Source: Gaiella sp.
GTDB taxonomy: Bacteria; Actinomycetota; Thermoleophilia; Gaiellales; Gaiellaceae
NCBI GenBank assembly: GCA_027493885.1
Contig: JAOSJZ010000001.1
Coordinates: 1,426,001 to 1,490,000, forward strand
Reading direction: 5' to 3'
Length of the DNA: 64,000 nt
A program made the translations under genes and the position numbers. The notes below the pieces were generated by a model. The model was given only the letters and a program-made list of their open reading frames with translations, ran no database searches and was not told the DNA's origin. Numbering within the stretch: the first letter of the stretch is position 1; the number at the start of each line of letters is the position of its first letter. Shown here piece by piece: positions 46,341 to 54,022 of this stretch.

Positions 46341-46361
46341 ATCGGCCAAAGTGGCTGATAT
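46341..46361. promoter_or_regulatory. Palindromic operator candidate, site A
   Basis: ATCGGCCAAAGTGGCTGAT, one mismatch from the shared palindrome TCGGCCA-N3-TGGCCGA. It lies in the 350-bp gap between the 7-TM gene (minus) and the ZIP gene (plus); apart from this site and the mini-ORF at 46199 the gap holds nothing I recognise. Confidence 0.75.
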
Positions 46362-46462
46362 GGACGACCCCCTACGCAGAGCCGGGACGCCGTGAGTCGA
46401 TGACCGGAGGCTCCCCCACTGTGGCCGATGCGCCGCCCCAGAACCGCCAATAGAGTCGCCTC

Positions 46463-47158
46463 GTGCTCGAGGCATTCGGCTGGGGATTGCTCGCGCAATC
46501 ATCCCTGCTCGTAGGAGGGCTCCTCGTCTGCTGGGTGACGGTGCCCAGCAAGCTCGTCGGGATCCTCGGTGGCTTCGGAGCCGGAGCGATGATCGCCGCC
46601 GTTTCCTTCGACCTGCTTCCGGAGTCGATGGAGCACATCGAGGCCTGGCAGACCGGTGTCTGGATGCTGGTGGGCGTCGCCGTGTTCCTCGTCGCCGACG
46701 CCTTCGTCGAGAAGCGCTTCGGCTCGGCGGGGTCGGGCGGCGCGATGGGGATCATCGTCGGATCGGTCGTCGACGGCGTCCCCGAGTCGCTGATCCTCGG
46801 CATTCAGGTGGGGGTCGGCATCCCGATCAGCCTCGGCTTCGTCGCCGCCATCTTCATCTCGAACTTCCCGCAGGCGATCGCGCCCTCGGCCGACCTCGCG
46901 AGAAGCGGCTGGGGGCCCCGCCGGCTCGGACAGGTCTGGCTGCTCGTCGTCCTCGCCTGCGGCGTGGCCGCGGCCATCGGCTTCCTTGGAACGGACCTCT
47001 CGGCGGCCGTGCACGGCGACCGTGCGGCGGCCCTCGCTGCGGGAGGGCTGCTCGCGATGCTGACCAACTCCCTGATGCCGTTCTCGTTCGAGCGCGGAGG
47101 GCCGCTCGCCGGGGCCGCGACCGCTCTCGGCTTCTGCCTCGCCGTACTGAACAGCTGA
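46463..47158 (+). CDS. ZIP-family metal transporter-like protein
   Basis: 231 aa, about seven hydrophobic segments. It has FGAGAMIAAVSFDLLPESMEH, then the metal-binding helix GSVVDGVPESLILGIQV (ZIP TM4 pattern H/D-x-x-P-E) and FISNFPQAIAPS, which corresponds to the TM5 region. The usual His of TM4 is replaced by Asp, so metal choice is uncertain. GTG start, plus strand, 101 nt after site A. Confidence 0.7.
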   Translation: MLEAFGWGLLAQSSLLVGGLLVCWVTVPSKLVGILGGFGAGAMIAAVSFDLLPESMEHIEAWQTGVWMLVGVAVFLVADAFVEKRFGSAGSGGAMGIIVGSVVDGVPESLILGIQVGVGIPISLGFVAAIFISNFPQAIAPSADLARSGWGPRRLGQVWLLVVLACGVAAAIGFLGTDLSAAVHGDRAAALAAGGLLAMLTNSLMPFSFERGGPLAGAATALGFCLAVLNS

Positions 47159-47198
47159 CGAGCCCCGCCCCGTTCGGGAGGCGAGTCAGGATAGTGGC

Positions 47199-47892
47199 GT
47201 GAAACCGAGCGACATCAGCTGGAACTGGCGATTCGCCGGCTTCGGCGCGGTCATGGCGCTCGCCGCCCTGATCACGATCTTGAGCGGCGAGGTCCTCTAC
47301 GGCACCTTCCTCCTGCTCGGGTCGATTCCGGCAGCAATCGTCGGGCTAGCCCCAGAACGCAGGGAGAGAAAGGTCGTGCTGATCGTCGGGCTCTTCTTCG
47401 GCGTCTCCATCCTCCTCGGCTCGATCCTGGCGCTGTGGGTTCCGCTGGCCATCGTCGGCATGTTCGTCGTGTCCTACTGGGCTGCTCAGGTGGCCGCGGA
47501 AAAGGCTGCCGGCGTCCTGGCGTTGAGCGTGATCATGCCCCTGACGGCGATCGGGCTGACCTACAGCGGAATCGGCGAGTCGGCCAAGGTCGCCAGACTG
47601 ATGATCCTGGGCGGCGCTCTTGCTGCTGGTTCTTCCGTCGTACGGCGTCATCGCCGTCGTCCTCTGGCTGGTCCTGGTGATGATGGCGGCGACCTCGGAG
47701 AGCCGCTGGTACGTCACCCCCGCGTTCACGTCATTCCTGATCCTGTGGGCGTTGCTCTACGGCGAGGCCGAGCTGGCCGACGTGAAGATCGAGTTACATG
47801 AACGCGTTTCGGACACGGTCATCGGCGTCGCCGTCGCGTACCTGGCCGGAGCTGCTCTCCCCGCTCTCCTGGCACGCAGGAAGGCGTCGTGA
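47199..47892 (+). CDS. FUSC/aromatic-acid-exporter-like membrane protein (frameshifted)
   Basis: About 230 aa with six or more hydrophobic segments (VLIVGLFFGVSILLGSILAL, LALSVIMPLTAIGLTY, SYGVIAVVLWLVLVMM). C-terminal ELHERVSDTVIGVAVAYLAG is the R-x-x-D-T-x-x-G motif of FUSC-type permeases. The frame moves by one base near 47610; the parts are MILGG and LLLVLPSYGVIAVVL. Start GTG at 47199, 40 nt after the ZIP gene, so probably co-transcribed. Confidence 0.65.
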
Positions 47893-47916
47893 GGTAGCCG
47901 CTCGCGAGGAGCGCGG

Positions 47917-48399
47917 TCACGAGTCTTGCTTCGGGGCCGGCTGGCCTGAAAGCAGGGCTTCGATCCGGTCCAGGCGCGCGTGGAGCTCGTCGATCCGGCC
48001 GTGGACTGCCTGGGTGTCCGCGGTTCGGCGTTCGTCGGCAGCGTCGCGTGCGGCTTCCCACTCGCGCCCCGCGCGCGATACGAAGGCGGAGGTGATCGCG
48101 GCGGTCGCGATCGCCAGGAAGGCGACACCCTCGAGCATGACGAAGGCCGCGACGAGCCGGCCCAACGGCTCCTGTGGAACGACGTCGCCATAGCCGACCG
48201 TCGTCACCGTCTGCAGCGCCCACCACATGCCCTCCCAGATCGACGAGTACTCGTCGCCGTCGAGCACGCGTATGAGGGCGCCCCCGATGACGACGACCGC
48301 GAAGGTCGCGACGACGATCACGTTGACAGCGCTGCGTACCGAGAGGCGACTGCTCTCGAATCGTGATAGCTGTCGCTCGACGAAGCTCGGGCGAGTCAT
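47917..48399 (-). CDS. Two-TM potassium channel
   Basis: 160 aa. TM1 VIVVATFAVVVIGGALI, pore helix and selectivity filter WALQTVTTVGYGDVVPQEPLG, TM2 LVAAFVMLEGVAFLAIATAAIT, then a coiled coil (RIDELHARLDRIEALLSG) that probably tetramerises the channel. The TVGYGD filter is canonical for K+. No ligand-binding RCK domain. ATG at 48399; a GTG at 48429 would add ten residues. Confidence 0.9.
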   Translation of the reverse strand: MTRPSFVERQLSRFESSRLSVRSAVNVIVVATFAVVVIGGALIRVLDGDEYSSIWEGMWWALQTVTTVGYGDVVPQEPLGRLVAAFVMLEGVAFLAIATAAITSAFVSRAGREWEAARDAADERRTADTQAVHGRIDELHARLDRIEALLSGQPAPKQDS

Positions 48400-48567
48400 G
48401 CGCGGGACCGCAGTCGCCTCGGCGGGCACAGCACGAGGAGCAGAGCGGCTGGCCGGGGTCGCCGGACAGCGACTGTGTCGTCCTCGGCGCGACCGCGTCG
48501 ATCAGGCATCTTGGGTGACTGCGAGCGCGACTCGGACCGGCCGCTCGCCGTAGCCGGGGGCGGCCAT

Positions 48568-49761
48568 CTAGCCGCCCTCGTCCCGGTGCTCGGCGTCGTC
48601 GGAGTCGTCCCGGTGCCGAAGCCGCGCGAACCTGCCCGCGCCAGACTCCCCGAGCTGCTCCCGCTTCGCTTCCTTCTTCGCCGCCCGCTGCTCCTTCTGC
48701 TCGGCGACCTTCTCCTTGGCGCCTGTGTACGACTCGCTCACCAGCTGCTTCCCGCCGGTCCAGCCGAACACCCACACGGTGAGGACGAGGGCGACGAGCA
48801 CGTTCCAGGCCGTCGTGATCAGTTGCTGCGCCGTCGAGTAGTCGACCGCCTGCACCTGCGGGACGTCGCAGCACCTGTCCAGGGCGAGCGCGTTCGTCGC
48901 CTGGGTGATCCCAACCGCGCCCGGCGTGAACGAGACGACGTTCGCCAGGGAGCCCGAACCGACCACCCACATGATCGACTCGAACGTCACGGGGATGGCG
49001 AATGCCGCGAGGAAGATCCCGACCACGACCAGCTTGCAGATCCACGAGAGGAACGAGGGCAGGAATGCGCGGGTGAAGTAGCGCTTCGGCTGCGAAAGGA
49101 TGACACCGCCCTTCTTCGCCTTCGCCCACAACTTCTTCACCTGTGCCCAGAACGTGCGGCTGAGCAGGACGATCAGGAGCACGACCCCCACGGCGATGGA
49201 GACCGCCAGCACCGGGTGCTCGGTGATGTTGCCGAGGTTCTCGTCGAACGAGCCCGGCACCGAGAGGAACAGGTAGAGATAGACGAACGTCCCCGCGAGG
49301 GTGAAGAAGATCTTCTGCACGAGGTAGGCGGCGAACGCGCCGGCGAAGGCGCAGGAGGGGATGATCGCCACGAACATGAGCAGCGTCACGAACGTGCCGA
49401 TGTTCGCGGGCAAGAAGTTGTTCATCGCAACGCCCACCGCGTAGGCGGTCAGGATCGGCGGGAACGTGACCTCACGTGGGTAGGCGGCGCTCAGGATCCC
49501 GTAATAGGAGACCGCCGCGAAGACCGTCACTCCGGTCTGGAAGACGAGCCCTCCGACGATGTAGCCCGCCGGCACGGCCTTGATCTCGTCCCACAGGTTC
49601 TCCAGCCAGTCGAGGACGTCGATACCGGCGAGCTGAAGGACGCCGAGGACGAGCACGGTCCCGACGATCCAGCTCCCGACCTTGACAAGCCGCCGACGGC
49701 GGGACGGATCGTGGAACGGGAGGACACTGGAGGGCTTCGCAGCCGCTGCGGACGGGCTCAT
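48568..49761 (-). CDS. LPG-synthase-like TM (UPF0104) protein
   Basis: 397 aa. Eight or so TM helices with AYAVGVAMNNFLPANIGTFV and SGSLANVVSFTPGAVGITQA, the two conserved loops of the lysylphosphatidylglycerol-synthase TM family (flippase-like). There is no aminoacyl-transferase domain. The last 50 residues are a highly charged coiled coil (EKVAEQKEQRAAKKEAKREQ). Probably lipid or lipid-linked transport. ATG overlaps the stop of the AI-2E-type gene (ATGA). Confidence 0.8.
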   Translation of the reverse strand: MSPSAAAAKPSSVLPFHDPSRRRRLVKVGSWIVGTVLVLGVLQLAGIDVLDWLENLWDEIKAVPAGYIVGGLVFQTGVTVFAAVSYYGILSAAYPREVTFPPILTAYAVGVAMNNFLPANIGTFVTLLMFVAIIPSCAFAGAFAAYLVQKIFFTLAGTFVYLYLFLSVPGSFDENLGNITEHPVLAVSIAVGVVLLIVLLSRTFWAQVKKLWAKAKKGGVILSQPKRYFTRAFLPSFLSWICKLVVVGIFLAAFAIPVTFESIMWVVGSGSLANVVSFTPGAVGITQATNALALDRCCDVPQVQAVDYSTAQQLITTAWNVLVALVLTVWVFGWTGGKQLVSESYTGAKEKVAEQKEQRAAKKEAKREQLGESGAGRFARLRHRDDSDDAEHRDEGG

Positions 49762-50966
49762 GCTCCCCCGGGGACCTCGGCCGGGGTCGCGGAGCCCGCC
49801 TCCGTCTCCGGCTGAGCCTTCCTGCGGGCCTCGGCCTTCGCGCGGGCGAGCTCCGCGCTGATGTGCACGGCCGCCGACGTGAGCGGAGCGGCCAGCACGA
49901 GGCCGACCATGCCGAAGAGCGCGCCGGCGCCGACCGTGACGATGAGGACGACGAGCGGGTTCAGTCCGAGCGTCGCCCCGAACGCGATCGGCTGGAGGAT
50001 GTTCTGGAGCAGGCCGTTCGCGAGCAGGACGATGACGAGCATGATGATCGCTTCGGTGGTGCCCTCCGACCCGAGCGTGAGGACGACGGCAAACGCCCCG
50101 GCGACGAAAGCGCCGATGTACGGGATGTAGGCCGTGACGAACGAGATGAGCGCGATGGTGCCGGCGAGCGGGACGCCGAGCACGATCGCGCCGATGCCCA
50201 CGACGACGGCGTTGAAGGCGGCCACGATCGTCACTCCCCCGAAGTAGCGCCGCAGGGAAACGATCACGTTGCTCGTGATCGTTCGGGCGACCGGCTCCTC
50301 GACCCCCATGTTCCGGTCGACCCAGCCGCGCATCGAGGGCCCGTCCTTCAGCAGAAAGAAGAGGCTGAGGGCGGCGAAGGAGAGGCCGAGCGCCACCGAC
50401 GCGAGGCTCTCGATTCCGTTCACGATCCCGTGGAGGAACGTGGAGACGCTCGTGGAGACGCTGTCCTGGGTGGCGTCATTGGCGCTCGCGGCGCCCGAGG
50501 AGTCGACGCCGGCGTCTTCGAGCCAGCCCTGCACCTTGTCGGCAGCACTACCGGCCGTTGAACCGATCTCGTCGGACTGGGATGAGATGCCGCCGATCAC
50601 CAGGATGATCATCAGCACCGCGAGCGAGACCAGGCCCAGGAGAACCAACGCGGCCCCGGCGGCGCGCGGGACTCCGTGCAGTTGCAGCCAGCCCACGAGG
50701 GGTGAGGCGACGCAGGCGACGACGAACGCGGCCAGTACCGGCTGCGTGATCGCGGACGTCGCGCCCAGGAGGAGGACGAGGCCGACGAGGAGTGCGGCGA
50801 CCCCCACGACGAACCACGAGGCAAGTCCGAGGTCGCGCAGCCAGCGCGGCGCCGCGAAGACCGCCGACAGCTCGCCCACGTCGATCTGGATGACCTGGGA
50901 GTCGTCCTCGGACGGGGATCGCGCCGACTCGTCGTGACGCCTGCCGCGGAAGCGAAGGGTCCTCAC
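49758..50966 (-). CDS. AI-2E-family transporter
   Basis: 402 aa; PF01594 topology with eight TM helices. Typical pieces are VACVASPLVGWLQLHGVPRA, a long extracytoplasmic helix region, RRYFGGVTIVAAFNAVVVGIG, SFVTAYIPYIGAFVAGAFAV, LLANGLLQNILQPIAFGATLGLNPLVVLI and GALFGMVGLVLAAPLTSA. Substrate unknown (the family includes autoinducer exporters and Na+/H+ antiporters). GTG start overlaps the LuxR stop; it overlaps the LPG-TM gene downstream. Confidence 0.85.
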   Translation of the reverse strand: MRTLRFRGRRHDESARSPSEDDSQVIQIDVGELSAVFAAPRWLRDLGLASWFVVGVAALLVGLVLLLGATSAITQPVLAAFVVACVASPLVGWLQLHGVPRAAGAALVLLGLVSLAVLMIILVIGGISSQSDEIGSTAGSAADKVQGWLEDAGVDSSGAASANDATQDSVSTSVSTFLHGIVNGIESLASVALGLSFAALSLFFLLKDGPSMRGWVDRNMGVEEPVARTITSNVIVSLRRYFGGVTIVAAFNAVVVGIGAIVLGVPLAGTIALISFVTAYIPYIGAFVAGAFAVVLTLGSEGTTEAIIMLVIVLLANGLLQNILQPIAFGATLGLNPLVVLIVTVGAGALFGMVGLVLAAPLTSAAVHISAELARAKAEARRKAQPETEAGSATPAEVPGGA

Positions 50967-51253
50967 GTCGGCTCCGCTCGGGTCCTCGTCGAGTTCGCGC
51001 CGCGGAGCAGCCCAAGTTCCCGCGCTCGCTCCACAGCTGCCCCGCGCGAGGTGACCGCCAGCTTCGCGTAGATGTGCGCGACGTGCGTCTTCACCGTGGA
51101 TCGGCTCGACCCGAGTCGATCGCCGATCGCCGCGAGCGTCAGGTGCGTGGAGAGCAGGCCGAGCACCCGTGACTCGGCCGGGGTGAGCCGTACCGCCGCG
51201 GGAGAGCTGCTGTTCCTCGGGGCTTCGTCCTGCACGGTGTCCGAGCCTTCCAC
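50963..51253 (-). CDS. Short LuxR-type HTH regulator
   Basis: 96 aa, essentially one LuxR/GerE DNA-binding domain: RLTPAESRVLGLLSTHLTLA, then AIGDRLGSSRSTVKTHVAHIYAKLAVTSRGAAVERARELGLL. No receiver or sensor part. I chose the GTG at 51253 because the palindrome (site B) lies directly upstream; the open frame extends to 51463 but the extra part looks non-coding. Its HTH closely resembles the C-terminal domain of the LAL regulator at 54023. First gene of a three-gene coupled operon with the AI-2E-type and LPG-TM genes. Confidence 0.75.
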   Translation of the reverse strand: MEGSDTVQDEAPRNSSSPAAVRLTPAESRVLGLLSTHLTLAAIGDRLGSSRSTVKTHVAHIYAKLAVTSRGAAVERARELGLLRGANSTRTRAEPT

Positions 51254-51271
51254 GACGGACCACCGATGAGC

Positions 51272-51292
51272 CTCGGCCAAAGTGGCCGATAT
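51272..51292. promoter_or_regulatory. Palindromic operator candidate, site B
   Basis: TCGGCCAAAGTGGCCGAT in the 225-bp gap between the arylsulfatase end and the short LuxR gene, 18 nt upstream of the proposed LuxR start. It is identical over 21 bp to site C. The remainder of 51293-51478 holds no gene I can support. Confidence 0.8.
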
Positions 51293-51478
51293 CGCTTCAT
51301 CGAGCCGCCCGCGCCCGCGAACTCCATCAGCCCGAGCAAGAGCTCGGCCATGAACGCCGAGCACGACCATTGCGCATGGCCGTGCTCGGCGAGAGCGAGG
51401 CGGCACAGAGCAGTAGCGCGCCGTCGAGTGCCTACACGAGCGGTCGTCGCGACGCTCGTCCACGCCGCCGTGAAGCCG

Positions 51479-53854
51479 CTACTGGCGCGCCGTCGCGATG
51501 CGGAGTCGCTCCTCGGGGTCGATGTAGTGATCGTGGTCGTCGGAGCCGAGGTCGAGTTGCACCCAGTGCAGCTTCCCGTTGAGCTTGCTCTCTCGGGTGG
51601 TGTAGTCGGGACTCACGGGCGTGCCCGACTCGTAGCCGATGTCGGTGGTCTCGTCGGCGGAGAAGATCATCGGCTGGGTCGCCTCGACCCGTCCGGTTCC
51701 GATCTGCTCGCCGTCGCAGTACAGGGTGACGCCGCCGCCCTTCGCGAGCCCACCACCGTCGTAGGCGAACTCGGCGCGGAGCTGGTGCTTGCCCGACGGG
51801 ATGGGCGCATCCCCTGCCGCGGTGTAGTGGTTGATGCCGAGCAGGTTGTAGGTGAACTTGAGCTGTCCACCGGTGGCGTACACGGCCCAGCCGCCGAACT
51901 GGCCGCCCTGGGCGATGATCACCCCGTGCAGCGGCCGGTCGTCGGGGACATCCACCTCGGCGGTCACCGAGAACGACTTGTTCTTGATGCTCACGACCGA
52001 GTTCTCCGAGAGCCGCCCCATCCCCGGAAAGAACTGCTGGGAGTTTCCGTGAACGAGGGTGGGACGCCCGGCGATGTCGGGGTTGACTCGCTCGCCGCTG
52101 CGGTCGTCCAAGGGCAGCACGTTGTACGTGGTCGCCTCGATCAGCCAAAGCCGCTGCAGCTTGGCGAGCATCTCCGGATGCTCGGCCTTCAGATCGTTGG
52201 CCTGGCTGTAGTCGACGCTGCCGTCATACAGCTCCCAGACGTCGTCGTCGAACGCCGGCAGGTCGCCGCCGACGAGCACCCACGGCGTCTTGTGCTTGGT
52301 GACCGCGCTCCAGCCCTTGTGATAGATGCCGCGGTTGCCGAACATCTCGAAGTACTGCAGGTCGTGACGCTCTGAGGCGTCCGCGCCCTTGAACGTGTAC
52401 AGCATGCTGGTGCCTTCCATCGGCGACTGCTGGACGCCGTTGACCATCGTCGGCTCGGGGAGCCCGGCCGCCTCGAGGACCGTGGGGGCGACGTCGATCA
52501 CATGGGTGAACTGCTGCCGCAATCCGCCCTTCTCGTCGATCCCGTTGGGCCAGTGCACGACGGTGCCGTTTCGGGTGCCACCCCAGTGGGAGGCGACCTG
52601 CTTGGTCCACTGGAACGGCGTGTTCATCGCCCATGCCCAGCCCACCGAGTAGTGGTTGTACGACTCGGGCGATCCGAACTCGTCCATCTTGGAGAGCATG
52701 AACTCGGGGGTCTCCAGGGCGGCCATCCCGTTGAAGTTCGCCATCTCGTTGAAGGCGCCGTTCATCGTCCCCTCTGCGGAGGCGCCGTTGTCGCCGACGA
52801 TGTAGAAGATGAGCGTGTCGTCGAGGATGCCGAGGTCCTCGATGGCGTCGATGATGCGTCCGACCTGGTGGTCGGTGTGCTCGAGGAACCCGGCGTAGAC
52901 CTCCATCTCGCGGGCGAGCACCGGCCTGAGGTCGTCGGGCATGTCGTCCCAGGCGGTGATCTCATCGTGGCGGGCGGTCAGCTCGGCATCCGCGGGGATC
53001 GCGCCCATCTCCTTCTGCTTCGCGAAGGTCCGCTCCCGCTGCACGTCCCAACCCCCGTCGAACTGGCCGGCGTACTTGTCGGCCCACTCCTTCGGGACGT
53101 GGTGCGGCGCGTGCGTCGCGCCCGGCGCGAAGTACGTGAAGAAGGGGCGGTCGGGCATCAGAGCCTTCTGCTGGCGGATCCACCCGATCGCCCGGTCGGC
53201 GAGGTCCTCGGTCAGGTGATAGCCCTCCTCGGGGGTCGCCGGCGGCTCGACCGGGGTCGTGCCGTCGTACAGCGCGGGATCCCACTGGTTGTTCTCCCCG
53301 CCGATGAACCCGTAGAAGGTCTCGAACCCGCCGCCTGCGGACGGCCAGGCGTCGAATGGCCCCAGCGGCGACGTCTGCCACACCGGCACCTCGTGGCACT
53401 TGCCGAACTGCGCGGTCGAGTACCCGTTCAGCTTCAGCGTCATCGCCAACGGCGCCTTGGTGTTCGGCCGCAGCGAGCTGTTGCCCGGCGCCGACGTCGC
53501 GGTCTCGGTGATGCTTCCCATTCCAACCGAGTGGTGGTTGCGACCGGTCAGCAACGCCTGACGGGTGGGCGCGCACAGCGCGGTGGTGTGGAAGCGGTTG
53601 TAGCGAAGACCCCCCGCGGCGAGACGCTCGGCCGTCGGCGTCTGGCACGGTCCGCCGAACGCGCTCGACGCGCCGAAGCCGACGTCGTCGAGCAACACGA
53701 TGAGCACGTTGGGCGCACCCTCTGGCGGGAGCAGCGGCTCGATCGGCGGATACGCGGTGTCGGGATCCTTGGCGTCGTAGGTCGTGAGCCCCGGCTTCGG
53801 GCGATCTGGGATCGGCAGCATCGCGCGCGCATGACGGTCAGGCGTTGTCGCCAT
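51479..53854 (-). CDS. Arylsulfatase (Cys-type, formylglycine-dependent)
   Basis: 791 aa sulfuric ester hydrolase of the alkaline phosphatase superfamily. Metal-binding LIVLLDDVGFG (D56, D57), active-site C94-A-P-T-R within ALCAPTRQALLTGR, which must be oxidised to formylglycine, then FAPGATHAPHHVPKEW, YIVGDNGASAEGTMNG and HWGGTRNGTVVHWPNG. The C-terminal 200 residues form a beta-sandwich-like extension as in large mycobacterial AtsA-type enzymes. No signal peptide visible. ATG with GGAAGGAG. Site C is 62 nt upstream, and the maturase gene is 4.3 kb away. Confidence 0.94.
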   Translation of the reverse strand: MATTPDRHARAMLPIPDRPKPGLTTYDAKDPDTAYPPIEPLLPPEGAPNVLIVLLDDVGFGASSAFGGPCQTPTAERLAAGGLRYNRFHTTALCAPTRQALLTGRNHHSVGMGSITETATSAPGNSSLRPNTKAPLAMTLKLNGYSTAQFGKCHEVPVWQTSPLGPFDAWPSAGGGFETFYGFIGGENNQWDPALYDGTTPVEPPATPEEGYHLTEDLADRAIGWIRQQKALMPDRPFFTYFAPGATHAPHHVPKEWADKYAGQFDGGWDVQRERTFAKQKEMGAIPADAELTARHDEITAWDDMPDDLRPVLAREMEVYAGFLEHTDHQVGRIIDAIEDLGILDDTLIFYIVGDNGASAEGTMNGAFNEMANFNGMAALETPEFMLSKMDEFGSPESYNHYSVGWAWAMNTPFQWTKQVASHWGGTRNGTVVHWPNGIDEKGGLRQQFTHVIDVAPTVLEAAGLPEPTMVNGVQQSPMEGTSMLYTFKGADASERHDLQYFEMFGNRGIYHKGWSAVTKHKTPWVLVGGDLPAFDDDVWELYDGSVDYSQANDLKAEHPEMLAKLQRLWLIEATTYNVLPLDDRSGERVNPDIAGRPTLVHGNSQQFFPGMGRLSENSVVSIKNKSFSVTAEVDVPDDRPLHGVIIAQGGQFGGWAVYATGGQLKFTYNLLGINHYTAAGDAPIPSGKHQLRAEFAYDGGGLAKGGGVTLYCDGEQIGTGRVEATQPMIFSADETTDIGYESGTPVSPDYTTRESKLNGKLHWVQLDLGSDDHDHYIDPEERLRIATARQ

Positions 53855-53916
53855 CGAGTGGTCTCCTTCCTTGAGCGTGTACACGGCGAGCTTGTCATTG
53901 GCGGGCGTCACGGCTC

Positions 53917-53937
53917 CTCGGCCAAAGTGGCCGATAT
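53917..53937. promoter_or_regulatory. Palindromic operator candidate, site C
   Basis: TCGGCCAAAGTGGCCGAT between the divergent arylsulfatase and LAL regulator genes, 62 nt from the sulfatase ATG and 85 nt from the regulator GTG. Well placed to control both, including autoregulation. Confidence 0.85.
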
Positions 53938-54022
53938 GCTCCAAGCGTCGTTGACTGATCGAGACAACTCTGGTCCGGGGGGTCGGGGCGCATGCGCGTT
54001 GCTGGCAGGCGAGTGCTGACGC

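Noticed and set aside
50963-51463. Longer 166-aa form of the short LuxR protein
   Set aside because: The extra N-terminal residues would be encoded across the conserved palindrome and look non-coding; the GTG at 51253 fits better.
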